Assembly: GCA_029378245.1 (NCBI GenBank)
Contig: JARKIF010000005.1
Coordinates: forward strand, 310,001-374,000
Direction of reading: 5' to 3'
From: Roridomyces roridus
Taxonomy: Eukaryota > Basidiomycota > Agaricomycetes > Agaricales > Mycenaceae
DNA length: 64,000 nt
How positions within the stretch are numbered: position 1 is the first letter of the stretch; every line of letters begins with the position of its first letter. A program made the position numbers and the translations under genes. The notes beneath the pieces were generated by a model. That model did not search any database and was not told where the DNA came from. It saw only the letters and a list, made by a program, of their open reading frames with translations. This document shows positions 1 to 11,485 of the stretch, piece after piece.

Positions 1-2597
1 AGGAATGCGGCATGTTGACAGCCCGTGGAAGGCCTGTATTTTGAGCAGGCTCTCCCGACCACGAAGACCTTCATGAGGGTGCTGAATCTTGAGGAGCGCA
101 ACAAGGGAGGGACGGATCTACTCACCGGCCAAACCTGAGTTGATGCTGAAGTACGAGGGAGATGATTCGATCTTTGAGGGAGTCGATATCCTCTTCAGCC
201 ATATGCTCGTTTCGAAGAATATCTTCAATCACCCCCGCCGTCTCAGTGGGGTTTACGTTAACGCAAACACGCACAGCGGCTATGACTCGGTCGACATTGG
301 TGTTCGGGGTGCTATTGGGGAAAATAGTTTTGACAGCGGACAGCAGCTGAGACAGGGCCTCTCTAGCGTCGTTCCTAAAAACTCTTCTGTGAGGTGAACT
401 ACGGGCCAAATGCATAACGCACGCTGGCAATGATGTATCTTGTGTCGGCGGAGGCGACTCGAATGTCGACAACGTGTCTTGCAGAATGCCAGATTGGTGA
501 ACCAGGTGTGAAGGCACATTCTGTGGGGACTGCAGTGGTTCAATGGAGTTGTATCCCCGAGGCTGGACAACAGATTCGATGATGTTCAAGGCGTCGCGGT
601 CGACTGAATGGGTACGTACATCGGCGAGCAGAGGAGCGATGTTCTGAGGCAAATTGTTGGGCGGTAGTGGTAGGTAGATGACTTGTGGCCCCCTGGAGGG
701 AAACAAAGCCCGTATAGCAGCGCTCGAGGGCATCGCGATCGCGACGAGCTTAGGAGGATGTCACATGACTGGGGAAGTACACTAAATTCAAACAATTTAC
801 TAAAACTACCGCCTCCTGGTCTTCCCCCACCGACCCCGGCCAAAGGACCTATTTTCGAGAGAGAGGGTCGCGCAGCTTGACGGGGCTCGGTGTGGCTGAC
901 AATTTTGTGCCCATGGAAGTCCGTGCCGGACTGTGTCCCACGGGTAGAAGTGATGTCCTTTTGGGTCCCGTCGGCGTGGCGTGATGATCTCGTGTGATAT
1001 TTGAGGCTTCCCTGGGCATTGTAGAAGGGCCAGAGGGTCGTGGCTGGCTGGTGATCTGTAAACCGGCCGTAAAAACGAACTGGGGCGCAAGATGCTCGGA
1101 ATGGAAACCCACCAACTTAAGCGTCGCTTTGTTTGAGTCCAGAGCTTTATTGAAATCTGCAAAGCACTCCTTGAACTGATCGAGCTCTTTCATGAGCTGC
1201 ACAATCTTGTATCCTTGATCCTCGAGCTGTACTCCCAACTATGGGATACGTTAACTTGGAGCGAAACCGGTCCACAAGCAGTACCCACCTCGTCGCGCTC
1301 CTTCTCAGCCGCCTCCTTGACAGCCAAAGCGCGCTGCTTCTCCGCAAGCCCAGTCTCGCGTTCTACCGCCATTTTGCGGTGCAACTGGTCAATTGTTTCG
1401 GCCGAATCTTTGAGTCCCTGGCTCAGACGCGCTGTCTCCTGCTGCTGATCTTTGAGCCGCACTCCTAACTATGGGATACGTTAACTTGGAGCGAAACCGG
1501 TCCACAAGCAGTACCCACCTCGTCGCGCTCCTTCTCAGCCGCCTCCTTGGCAGCCAAAGCGCGCTGCTTCTCCGCATTCCCAGTCTCGCGTTCTATCGCC
1601 AATTTGCGGTGCAACTGGTCAATTGTTTCGGCCGAATCTTTGAGTCCCTGGCTCAGACGCGCTGTCTCCTGCTGCTGATCTTTGAGCCGCACTCCTAACT
1701 ATGGGATACATTAACTTGGAGCGAAACCGGTCCACAAGCAGTACCCACCTCGTCGCGCTCCTTCTCAGCCGCCTCCTTGGCAGCCAAAGCGCGCTGCTTC
1801 TCCGCAAGCCCAGTCTCGCGTTCTACCGCCATTTTGCGGTGCAACTGGTCAATTTTTGCAGCCGAGTCTCGGAGCCTCTGTTTCAGATGTGCTGCCTCCT
1901 GCTGCTGATCCCTCAGGTGCTTCCGGCGGTAAGTCAGCGTTGAATGGACTAAACACAATGACGCACTGACCTCATCGTGGTCCTCCAGATAACAGCATGC
2001 CCAATGAAGTTCAAGCACTTTCTTGCGGCATGCCCGCAGCACAAGAACGCGTTGCTTTTCCTTGGCCTGTATCTCCCTCAATTTCTGGGCAAGTATTTTG
2101 ACTATCTCCTCCTGCGCCTGGAGGTCTACCGCGAGTATCCCACACAGCTCTGTCTGTAACGCGAGCTTTCTTTCGAGTACTGCAGCCGCCTCCTGGCCCT
2201 GCCACCCGCTGTCTCGCCTCTCGTTGGCAGCGGCAGCAAGGGAACAATATGACGTCGAGCCAAGAGACAAACGCAGGGTAGACTTTAAGAAGTTGCACAT
2301 TTCCGCGATCCATGGGCGTGGATTATACGTGGCTGCTCCAGAAGCAAGTAGTACCGTTGCCGTGCTACTTGGTACCACGGCATATTGCTCTGAAGATAAA
2401 TCAGGTACCTCATGTGAGGCGCTGGATTGGTGTTTCAAGTCGTTGGCGGTGAGCTCTGAGATCGAGGCTACTGTATCTCTGTATTGGAGCGCGCTCAATT
2501 CAGAGAAGCTAGAGTCTCCAAGCTGGCGCAAGGGGGCGCTGGGCGGTAAAGTCGGTCTGACTGCCATGGTGGTTGGGGAGTTCTGGATGCCAGACAT
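1..2597 (-). CDS. Coiled-coil protein with tandemly duplicated exons (3' end outside window)
   Basis: I do not recognise the family. The start is taken as the ATG at 2597; an upstream in-frame extension has no ATG. The N-terminal part is Ser/Pro-rich and is followed by a long Glu/Lys/Gln-rich heptad-like coiled coil. The coil is encoded by near-identical exons at 1749-1919 (57 codons), 1519-1698 and 1289-1468 (60 codons each, ending AEKERDE), and by a diverged exon reading down from 1238. These are separated by 50-nt introns (1699-1748, 1469-1518, 1239-1288). A 51-nt intron separates the first cassette from the upstream exon. The downstream exon at 733-125 ends at a GTGAGT donor (about 125), and the gene appears to continue past the left edge through an acceptor near 83. 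The join between about 850 and 733 is not resolved. The architecture resembles the loci at 25.9 and 40.9 kb, but I see no clear sequence homology. Confidence 0.65.
1239..1919 (-). repeat. 230-bp exon+intron tandem cassette, three copies
   Basis: Units start at 1239, 1469 and 1699 with a period of exactly 230 bp. Each unit is a 50-nt intron (GTGGGT donor, CCCATAG acceptor) plus a 180-nt exon; the first-transcribed exon is 171 nt. All exon lengths are multiples of three and the junctions are phase 0, so adding or removing units keeps the frame. Introns are almost base-for-base identical between units, with one C/T change near 1710. Confidence 0.95.
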
Positions 2598-2659
2598 GGA
2601 AGGGTGCTCGAGGGGCGGAGAACAGGTCCGTGCCACCAAGCCTTCGGCGATATCCCGAT

Positions 2660-3110
2660 ACGTGCCGACCTAGACTTCAGAGTGTAGAAACCTAACGGCC
2701 CTCCACCATGCGTATGAAGATTTGAGGCGGGAGCGGAAGATGAAGTGGCGCGTTTATGAGATGAGGGACGCGGTGGTCAGGAGTGCATTCAAGATTGCAC
2801 GTGATGGTGTCATGCCATGTGATCAATGCATTGGGCTTGCCAAACAGACGAGGAGTGCTTACCAGAGGGAGGCTTGGAAACAAACAGATACTCAACCGAA
2901 TCGCATAAATATTTGTTCGTCCAGCGGTTGTAATCAGGCGAGAGCTGCGTCGAGATGCATGGGCAGGCGGGAATCAAGAGCGGATGCCAGCAAGATGCCA
3001 CTGTCATCATGATGAAACAAGGGAAAACAAAAAACAACCTGCTTTGGAAACGAGGAGTGAAACTTCCCTTCTTTGGGCATGAGCACCCGTTGCGTGACGG
3101 GATGATTTAT
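2660..3110. other. Intergenic, one open but unassigned reading frame
   Basis: A plus-strand frame at 2722-3012 includes an R/K/E-rich stretch followed by a CDQC motif, which could be a relic of a Cys-cluster protein. I see no splice structure or start that would make it a gene. Confidence 0.3.
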
Positions 3111-3114
3111 AACT

Positions 3115-4663
3115 ATGGCTCTTCCTACCACCATCCCGACAACTTACGGACCTTGGTTTATCTCCCTATTGCTGGAACTTGGTCTGGTGCGTTTTTCGTT
3201 GCCAGTTTCTATTCCTTTTGTTGATTGCTCCTTGTTCAGTTTGGAATTGGGACTTTCCAGACGTGGTGCTATTACTACTGTTCGCTCGGCGATGGGATTG
3301 ACATCAAGATTTGGGTGGGTGCAGTTTCCAGTCGGCTCGCCGACCGTGCCCAACATTCTTACAGGTCTTTATCGTGATGTGTGTGATCTCGCCGCTACTG
3401 GTTGTGTGCGACGCTGAAGAGGGTCCAGGTTCTTCGAGACCCTCCAAGTCGCGTTCTTCAGCATGTCGTCGTATGTTCGGTTCGTGGAAAGGTTCGGTAC
3501 GGTGCAAGAGGATCTTCTTTGGTTCGTTTTCGCTTTGAATTTGTGTGCGTGTCTTCATCCCCTCATGACTCCTGCAGGTCAGATTCGCTTCAGCTACTTG
3601 CCAATGTACGTCGATGATGCCTCTCCAACTGGGTCCTCACACAATCTGCAGTACCTTTCGGCGTTTGTGGTTCAAATGTAGGTGGATGTTCCAACCTTTG
3701 TATGTGCTATATTGTGATGTTCGACAGGTACTTTGCAAGTTCCGTATACTACCGTTCGTCTGTCCTTTCGGTGGATACCGTACTCTGATACTTTCTAGTG
3801 ACGCGGCAGCGCCACAGGCTTTACAATGCCTCGACCCCAGTGTTCATCGCTATTGTAGGTTTCGTGTATGTTCTCCTCTGTTCCTGAAGCTCACTTGTAG
3901 GCAATGCTCTCCGTCATCTCGGTGGGTGCCGGCATCGCTCAGACGGTTGTATCGTAAGTTTCGCATTCATGTTGAATAGGCCCTCAGCAGCTGAGTCGCA
4001 TATATCGCAGCTACCGCCTCCGCTCATTTGCCAAGCTCGCCGATACCAAGGTATTCTTCTTGGCTCCAATCCGGCCTGAATGGTTCACATGGTATTAGGT
4101 CATAACAACTCTCCAAACTGCTGGATCCCTCGGATGCAACTTGGCAATCACGCTCTATCTGTGTTTCTACTTCCAAAAACACAAGAATGAGCTGAGGCCA
4201 CACCGGCTGATCAACATGCTGATGATCAATGCTGTGGTTCGCGGCGTGCCCGCTTCTGTATGCTCGGTTCTGACGATGAGTCTCTTCCTCGTCGCGCCGG
4301 GAACCTTCTACTTTTTCCTCGGCCTAGCACCGTCCAGCAAGAGTGCGTTTTCTGCCCGCGCATTTTTGCGATGACTGACTTGTCGTACAGTATACATGAA
4401 CAGCATGCTCCTGACGTGTGTATCCCATGCTTTCCATCGGCATGTACACTGACCTCCATCAGCCTCAACATGCGCGAGGCCATGCGCAGCAAGGTCGATT
4501 CGCACATGTACAACAGCAACATCGGGCCCATTTCTGAAATCGAGTTTGTGCCCCCGCCTGATAGTACGGTGCGTTCTACTCTCGTATTCATTTCGTTTAT
4601 TCAGATCAATGGCACAGACGGCTTCCGATGATATTACGCGGGACAAGGCTGCCTCCCGATGAC
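3115..4663 (+). CDS. DUF6534-type multi-pass membrane protein
   Basis: This is a basidiomycete-specific integral membrane family of unknown function, usually about 300-350 aa with seven predicted membrane segments. The ATG at 3115 opens a hydrophobic segment after a YGPW motif (MALPTTIPTTYGPWFISLLLE). Hydrophobic pieces then follow across many short introns, including a QTWCYYY segment near 3260, SAFVVQM/YFASSVYY around 3660-3750, LGCNLAITLYLCFYFQ near 4130-4175 and a final pair of segments up to about 4340. The family's usual closing sequence, a short serine/leucine segment then LNMREAMR, is encoded near 4400-4490. The stop is either 4631 or 4663, depending on whether the last intron (donor at 4570) uses the acceptor after 36 or 49 nt; the longer one is more usual here. 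Exact exon borders in the first half are uncertain. Confidence 0.75.
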
Positions 4664-5165
4664 GCAGTTCACGCCTATCAGCGAGCTCACCTCCACGGGC
4701 TACAGCGCCGAGGCCTTATGAGAGATGTTTCGATGTTTCGGACTGCGCTCGTAGATTGGCACCCCATACTTACATTCAGCGTCTTTGATTGCACCTTACA
4801 TCTCAGCTGTAAATACTTGTACTATCTTCTGCCTGTCAAACTGTCCGACGCCGAGTTGCGGGACTACTCAGACCATTCTGAATCGACATGTACCCTCACT
4901 CAAGTATTTGGAGGACGGTTTGCAATTGAAGCCGGGTGTCAATAATCTACCGTCAAGAATCCTCACCTCGATAAAAGTGAACACAATGGGGACGATTTCC
5001 GGCTCCGGTTGCGGCGATGGCGAAGGGTTTTCAGGGAAGAAGGCTGATTTTTTCAAGATAGAGGCTGGCTTTGGACGTGGGGGTGACGGGGGCTTAGAAT
5101 TCATTTCGCCTACTTGTAATACATAACGCGTTTGCCGCCTTTCAACTGTTGATCGTTCTCGCAAT
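4664..5165. other. Intergenic, nothing assigned
   Basis: Open frames occur on both strands, including a Pro-rich minus-strand frame at 4868-5164. None has a recognisable domain or a convincing start and splice context. Confidence 0.4.
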
Positions 5166-5169
5166 TTTC

Positions 5170-6062
5170 CTACTCCTCTGCTGAGTCGTGCGGATTAAAA
5201 TCTCTATACTGGGCCGGACGCAAGCTCCGCAATGTATCCGCGATCCGATTGAGAGAATCTGCCAACGTATCCGCAACCTCACAGGTGATGACCAGGAGCT
5301 CTGGTTGGTTGTCAACAACCTTCATCTGCGGCAAGAGAAAGGCGGTCCCGTGTTCAACGTTGACCATGGAGGCAGCTTCTGATTCGGCACTGGTCAGTGC
5401 AGCTGGGAAACGGGAGGGTCTTTTGTCTTTTCATACCATCGTGAGGCTCCAACGCGCGATTCTGCGCAGACACTACCGCTTCCTCTGGAGTTGAGGCGGT
5501 CCCTGCGCCCGTGCTCGCTGCCCCCTCAGTCAAAGGCCCTTCCTCTGCTTGTGGGACCGGAGCGAACGCTTTGCGGTAAGCCTGCTGAGCTCCAGGGGTG
5601 ACGTAGACCGTTGTGAATTGGGAACACTGGTCAACTAGTCAACCAGAGATTTGACAGGCAAGGGGAGATCGCTTACGGATCGGCGCCGTCGTGAATCAAT
5701 AGCCTCCTGTTCTTGACGACTTATGGTGCGGGTGCTCATGCTGAAAACCATCAACACAATCTCCTCGGTTCAAAGGTATGACCAACCGACAACCGTGCGC
5801 TTCTACGAGTGCTTTGAACCTGCTTTCCACCTCCGCACTGAGCTGAAACTTGAGAAGCACTTTGCTGGCTTCGCCGTGGTCGGTATTGGCTTCGGACAGA
5901 TATGTGAAAAAGGCTGCTTGAGCCTACGCAGTCGCCCGTCAGTCATCTAGCTGCTCCCGGAAGTAAAGATGTCCCTACCTTGGAAAAAACCTTCTCATCC
6001 TTTTCCCCCTGCTTGTTCGGCTTGCTGGTGCTCCGGGACTTGCTCGGCTCCTTGGGCATGAC
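5170..6062 (-). CDS. Small hypothetical protein, multi-exon
   Basis: I do not recognise it. A start codon at about 6062 begins a Lys/Ser-rich tail (MPKEPSKSRSTSKPNKQG) that ends at a GTAGGG donor near 5979. The next exon encodes an amphipathic helix-like piece (AQAAFFTYLSEAN...LLKFQLSAEVESRFKALVEAHGC). A further exon ends in a run of four Arg. The last exons carry an acidic Ala/Glu-rich segment and a C-terminal piece with a leucine periodicity (LADSLNRIADTLRSL), and the gene stops at about 5170. The introns I place are about 40-55 nt. Coding potential is supported by several exons that stay open and join in phase; function is unknown. Confidence 0.5.
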
Positions 6063-6167
6063 GGTGTGTTGTAAGTGAAGTGAAGAGGACTTGGGATCGG
6101 CCTGTACGCTGGCTTTATAGAATGCTGGCCTTTATAGAGTTACAAATAGTCCGACTTCAATGCTTCC

Positions 6168-6590
6168 ATGCGACTCGCACTCAGGAATCTACGGGATTCG
6201 CCGCTTCTGAATTGTGTAATTCTAGAAATGACGGCAACCCGGTCCAGGCCTGTTTCGCGTGCGTCGGGCAGAGCTGGATTATCTGTCGTGCGTCGGGCAT
6301 CTGGGTCCTTTCGTGTTTGTGCGCCAAGGCTGATACTTGTCCCAGTCGCAGAAGTCATCTCGAAAAAGCTGTGGTGGTGGTGGTGGCAGAGAAGCAAAAC
6401 CGGGCTGTTTTCAATTACGTATTACTCCAACTTAATTATAATTAGCTTGGCCCAAGCGCAGCAGCGCACTTGCATCTACCTGCTGCATCCTTGGCTGGAT
6501 GCGTCCCTGCTTCCAGTTCCACTGCGAGCGTCGGTAGTCATTCCCGACTCAAGTTGCTGACGTTTACTTCTATTGGACAACTCAGCGCGA
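6168..6590. repeat. Dispersed composite repeat, copy 1
   Basis: 6168-6425 matches 15394-15648 and, in part, 15770-15920 in direct orientation; shared landmarks are GATTCGCCGCTTCT, GGGTCCTTTC and AAAACCGGGCTGTTTTC. 6481-6565 matches 15975-16060 as an inverted copy. 6570-6590 (TATTGGACAACTCAGCGCGAC) recurs at 19133-19153. There is a (GGT)n microsatellite at about 6372-6387. This is probably debris of a non-autonomous transposon. Confidence 0.7.
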
Positions 6591-6597
6591 CCTTCGC

Positions 6598-7620
6598 TTA
6601 GAGTCCGGGAATTTCTTGGCAATGTCGCGCTTGACGAGGAGGGATTTGTGCGCGCACTGGGTCGAGAAGTTTCGTATCTTGTCGCCGTATGTCCAGGAGG
6701 CTGAATGCACGCTTATTCGCTCCCAAATTGGCTATCGTGCAAAGAATGGGTGCTGCCAACAACGCAAGCTCCCCTTTGACGCCACGCCGAATTGCGTTCA
6801 TGAGGACAAGGGTATCCTGGGATCAGAATCAGCGGCAGGCTCATCTGCGAATAAAAGCAAGGACTTACCGCCTTGAATATATTCTTGAACTCGCTCAATG
6901 CCACTTTTTGCTTGTATATCTCCCGGTGCCGTCATAGTAATTGAGATACTGGCTGAAGAGCGAGTCCGGAACCTTCAAGGCGTCGTCAAGCTTGAGTACG
7001 CGAGCATACATGCGCTTGAGAACGTGATACAGCCCAATACGGCTGAGAAAATGGATTTCCTCGTTCAAGAGGAACGCGCGCAGGTATGGGTTGAGGAAGA
7101 CAACCAAGATGTAAAAATCCTGATCGCGCTTGGGCTGGCGCAAATGACCTCGTTGTGCTCGGCGTGAGTGAAAGTTCTGTTGTCCGTCGAGTGCCGATGA
7201 CACAAGATAGCAACAGTGATGAGGACATGGTCGAGGGGCGTGTTGGCTCCCTGGGTAACGTTCAACGTAACAGCCAATGGCTCAAGATACCGTGATATCC
7301 TACCCGAGACATGAGCACGAAGGAAGGGACACGGAAAATGACTCACCGATGTACAGCCGTCCAAAAAAACCCCATCCCGCCGGAGTCAATCAGAGCAATG
7401 ACCTTCCGAGCCTTCTCCATCGAGTCTTCGTCATCCCGATTCACCAGATCTAACAGCGCCGGTTGAAGCTGAATGAGACGACGCAGAGACAGCGCGCGAG
7501 TCCCCCATCGGGTGATGGCCGCTATTATCTCCCGCCTTCCGCTTCTGGTTGATGGCCCGCTGGCCCTTCAATAGCAGCACAAGCGCGCGTTCGAAAAGGG
7601 GCACCTGAGGTAGCATGAGT
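6598..7620 (-). pseudogene. hAT-like transposase C-terminal remnant
   Basis: The minus strand carries ordered blocks of the hAT transposase family as found in mushrooms. RWGTRALSLRRLIQLQPALLDL lies near 7510-7445, followed by an EPLAVTLNVTQGANTPLDHVLI block near 7280-7220. Next comes a block with DFYILVVFLNPYLRAFL and IGLYHVLKRMYARV near 7110-6990. The dimerisation-like block ILCTIANLGANKRAFS lies near 6735-6690. The family consensus there is close to IANSxxxERxFS. Blocks lie in different frames joined by short intron-like gaps, and key residues of the consensus are changed. No BED zinc finger or N-terminal catalytic part is visible. I treat it as a decayed or domesticated fragment rather than an active transposase. 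Confidence 0.55.
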
Positions 7621-8500
7621 TGGTTGCTAGAGAAGAGTTAAGAGTCTTACGGACCGCTAGCAGCCGAATTCCTTGCCGTCTCGACGCGGTTCTTGCCAAA
7701 AGCAACTGATGCTAGATGTGCGTTTGCGAACAGTGCTTTCCAATAGAGTCACAAAAATTGGCACCAAGGGAGAGAAACAACACCCACCTCACTGGCATCC
7801 ATTCTGCCCTCGTTTGCCCGTGTGCGCCCGTGTGCGTGGAGGCGTCCGATTAACTGGAGTAGAGTCCAGGTGACGAACACCCGATAGAGCTTCGGTGCAA
7901 GGAGGGTGAAGTTTGACGAGGATGTGAGGCCGCCATTTTCAAGCCAAGACTGGGAGGAGAATGAGTCGATGATTTACGACAAGGCTCGGGGACATGTCCT
8001 TACGTTGAGGGTCGCTCGACGCTTTTGCTCATGAAACTTGGTCGTCGACATGGCCGTGTTTTCGAGTATAATAAAGTAGTCGACCAGCCTTGGGATGGAA
8101 GACGAGGCCAACACTGGGTAAACTGGAGGCTGGAGCTGCAGAATCAAGCCAGAATGCACTGACTCGCTTCCACCGAGCGTCAGAGAGCGAAACACCGCCG
8201 GGAGTTCGAAGGCCGAACGATCGTTGCGAAGATGAATACGCTCGAACTCAAGCAGCCTGGAGGACGTAATATCGCGCTATTATAGTAGTCGTCCTATTGC
8301 TCAGATCGACATAGAAGGTGGATTCTCAGCTTACCTATGCTCTTTGGAGATGAATAATCGGAGCTCAAGTCGTGCGTCTGCAGCAACCCGAAGTTGGAGT
8401 CGTGTGGTGTGCAAGCAGTTGAGAGTATTGAAAGGCGAAAGACAAGCAAGCTTGACCTGATCGCATGACACTGGCGCCACGCTCCTGCGAGACGCTCCTG
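7621..8500. other. Intergenic or unresolved minus-strand exons
   Basis: Minus-strand frames at 7974-8195 and 8331-8672 could be upstream exons of the hAT remnant, but I find no family motif in them. No plus-strand gene is visible. Confidence 0.3.
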
Positions 8501-8518
8501 CAGACTGGCTGGCTGTGA

Positions 8519-8604
8519 AATCCAAATCGGGACACTTTCCTAAGTTTCCTTGCTCCCAATTTGGAAGCTTGCCAATTCCCCTCGGCCCGCCGGCGGAACT
8601 GGTT
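8519..8604. repeat. About 80-bp dispersed repeat, copy 1
   Basis: The block begins AATCGGGACACTTTCC and ends in CCCCTCGGCCCG plus a GCGGAAC tail. It recurs at 14541-14612 with a few substitutions and a short deletion. The two copies lie on either side of the MYND gene. Confidence 0.8.
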
Positions 8605-9760
8605 TTCCGTTGGATCGTTCTCCTCAGTCGCGATTGGACATGGACCAGAGTCTGGAGATCTCTGCGTGGCATATCTCGCTGTTCTTCTCATCGTGCACGG
8701 GCTAACCATGCACCCTAACATGCACCTCGCTGCCAGTACTGGAGTTCCGAGTCCTGCGATGCATCCCCTGCTGCAGCTGAATTTCAACAAACTTCCGACC
8801 TTCCTCAGGGTAACCCTCTCCCTTCATAATTCCACAAGTACTGATCCCTCGCACTGGCAGGGAGTCGTGAGTGCTGCCCAGGAGAGCAACGCTGACGCCT
8901 TCAAAAGGCTCATTGCGTCCATCGCGAATACTCGGAAACAGCACCTTCTCCGAATTCTTTGCATTCCCCTTCAGCTGGAACGTGTTCCTGATTCATATGC
9001 GGGGACCTTCGAGGAGATGGAAATCGCAGGACCTTGCGTTTGGCGCGATCGCTTCCTTTGCGCATTGCTATCGTTGGACGCGCTTCAACTAGCCACGATC
9101 CCTGACGCCGCTGCAGCTTCTCTCTGGCCCCATGTGTGGGCTTGGATTCATTATATCCACAAATATCGACAAGTCCTGGTTCCACTAGCCATACAGTACC
9201 AGGTCACAAAGCACAGATCGTCCGCCGACTTCACCAGTCTCTTCCTAGACATCTGTCTTCTCATGGGCCGTGATCCGCCTACCCTGGGTCGCATCTTGGC
9301 TACCCCCGGGTTCCGCGTGTTCTTCTCGCAAGCGTGGATGCAGATATCGGAACCGCATCCGGAGATTATCACCGAGCGTGCAGTGCGAACACTGGCCAGC
9401 TGCAGCGTCTTCATTCAAGGCCTTGCTCCAAATCAGCCAGAGAACTTGCTCGAGCTGGTAGAAGGTGCGGGTGGCACTATTGATGACCTGGCTGTGTGTG
9501 TGCATCGCGCACTCGCAGTTTTTGGTCGTGCCTTCTGGAAGCTCGCGCCAGAAGAACGGCAGGATTTACTCGGGCCTCACCTCTCTGCTGTGTACCGATT
9601 CATCCTTGATGTCAATTCTCAACATTTGGGCTCCGGCTACGCTCCATTCTTTCGGAGGCTGCTCTGGGAGGGTTTCACGCTATCCCTGGTACCTTCCGTT
9701 GACAGGCTTGTTCAAGTCTATGTTCAAGTCTGTCAAATGCCAGCCCACAGTGAAGCCCTC

Positions 9761-10266
9761 TGTTAAATGCTGAGCCGGCGGGAAATGGAACCGGAAGGAT
9801 ACCAAGAGGGATTGGTGACCGGAACAACAGAGATCACTACACCACAGAGGTTTAGGGTGAGTGAGACTACCCTGGTCAACGGGAGAGGGAGCAGGGAGGA
9901 TGTCGGACAGCGCAAGGTGAGGAATACCAAGCAACGTTAATTATCAACTGAAGATACATGAAAATGAACCCAGGTTTATATACAAAAGGCCATGGGAAAG
10001 TAATAAAGCTTGAATGAGAAATAGTGGAATAAAGCTTGAACGGGAAATAGTGAAATAAAGCTTGAATGGGAAATAGTGAATAAAGCTTGAATGGGAGATA
10101 GTGAAATAAAGCTTGAATGGGAGATAGTGGAATAAAGCTTGAATGGGAAATAGTGGAATAAGGCTTGAATGGGAAATAGTGGAATAAAGCTTTGAATGGG
10201 AAATAGTGAATGGGAATTAATGTGTCAAAGCTGAAACACATATGCCAAAAAGGCACGGATGTAACA
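9761..10266 (-). repeat. 3' LTR of the 9.8-13.0 kb element
   Basis: 506 bp, TGTTA...TAACA. It contains about eight imperfect copies of a roughly 26-bp unit (AATAAAGCTTGAATGGGAAATAGTG) between about 10000 and 10210, and a TTTATATAC stretch near 9976 that may serve as a promoter element on one strand. Confidence 0.93.
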
Positions 10267-11485
10267 GTATCCCCCTCTTACGTTCCTTGCCCTCAAGGAA
10301 CATAAGGCAATAGGACACATGCCGTGAATGGGATTCGGCACAAGGGATTTGTTGGAAGGAATGAATGGAAAGGGTGGTGACGCAAAAGCGCTTGGGACCG
10401 GATTGTTGAAGGAAAAATGGGAGGAAATTGCGACCAGAATTTGATGCAAGAGAGAACAATGAGTGATTTGTGAGAATATAATTCAAAATCAACGAACATT
10501 TACCCAGCTGAGGTCTTGAAACAGGAATTGAGGACTCAGCCGGGAAAAAAGCACAAGTTTGAAGGATGCAAAAGCACGCCACCATGGTCCGGGGATGCAA
10601 GGGAGGAGTGTGTTGGCGCAAAAATGATGGAAAAATGAAAGCGCCCTATCCCCCTCTTTAAGGCAGATGTCCCATCATCTGCCCAAGAGAACTGGCGGAT
10701 GGAGAACCATGGAGTTGTGATGTGGATGGCCGAAGTGGAAAGAAAAGGCCAGGGGAGGGCTCCGGAAATGGGCTGGAATTGGCCCGGAATGTTACCAGAA
10801 CCAGGGGAGAAGCAAAAAGCCTCGAGGGGTATCCCAAAGGGACAAAGGGAGGTCACAAGGACCAAGGGGTGTCCATGGAAGGACCAGGGGGCATCCATAA
10901 AAGGATCGGGAATGTCCATAGAAGGACCAGAGCAGACGACGATGTCGATTGGTGTAGGCGAGTACTGGACTAGCCCTGCCCATAGTAGGACAACCAAAAA
11001 GGGATTCAGGTGTAGTGACCTGAGGTGTCGACACAGAATTCCCAGCCAATTGGATCCGGAAACAGGTGGTGGCTATCGACCGGCGATCAACGGATCATAT
11101 GTGGTGAAGCCGACACGGTATCCAAGGACCAAATCGCGGGAGGATCTAGACAAATGACAAAAATCCACAAAGTGGACGTCGCCCAAGAGGGTGTGCAGCA
11201 GAAATGGATCTGCAATTAGGAGAGGCCAAGCACCAGATTGCTGAGGAAGTATGACGTCCAAGATCTGGAAGTGCAGAAATACGGGAGTTGAATCCCTCGG
11301 CAATTGCCTGGTCTTGGGATGGGACTATGGTTAAGCATAAATCCGACCCGGGAGTACATGATCGGAGGGGAGTATAAAAAGTCCATCGTAAAAATTGTAA
11401 GAACAAGGATCGGATGCATTGAAGCGTACCTCCGGAAACCACCAAGAGTCAACGCAACTCCGGTGCAGAGGATCCCAACAGGAAA
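10267..11485. other. Non-coding interior of the LTR element
   Basis: 1.2 kb between gag and the 3' LTR. Open frames on both strands lack any pol motif. The stretch next to the gag stop (about 11390-11470) resembles the sequence just 3' of the second gag (50720-50843), so it is ancestral untranslated or pol-boundary sequence rather than a captured gene. Confidence 0.6.

Noticed and set aside
1239..1919. CRISPR-like regular spacing
   Set aside because: Units are identical over their whole 230 bp and fit exon plus intron. There are no spacers, and the genome is eukaryotic.
6140..6397. His-run peptide on the minus strand
   Set aside because: It comes from the (GGT)n microsatellite inside a dispersed repeat.
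9876..10256. 126-codon frame identical in both LTRs (Phe/Pro/His-rich)
   Set aside because: It is the translation of the 26-bp minisatellite in the LTR, with no start context or domain.
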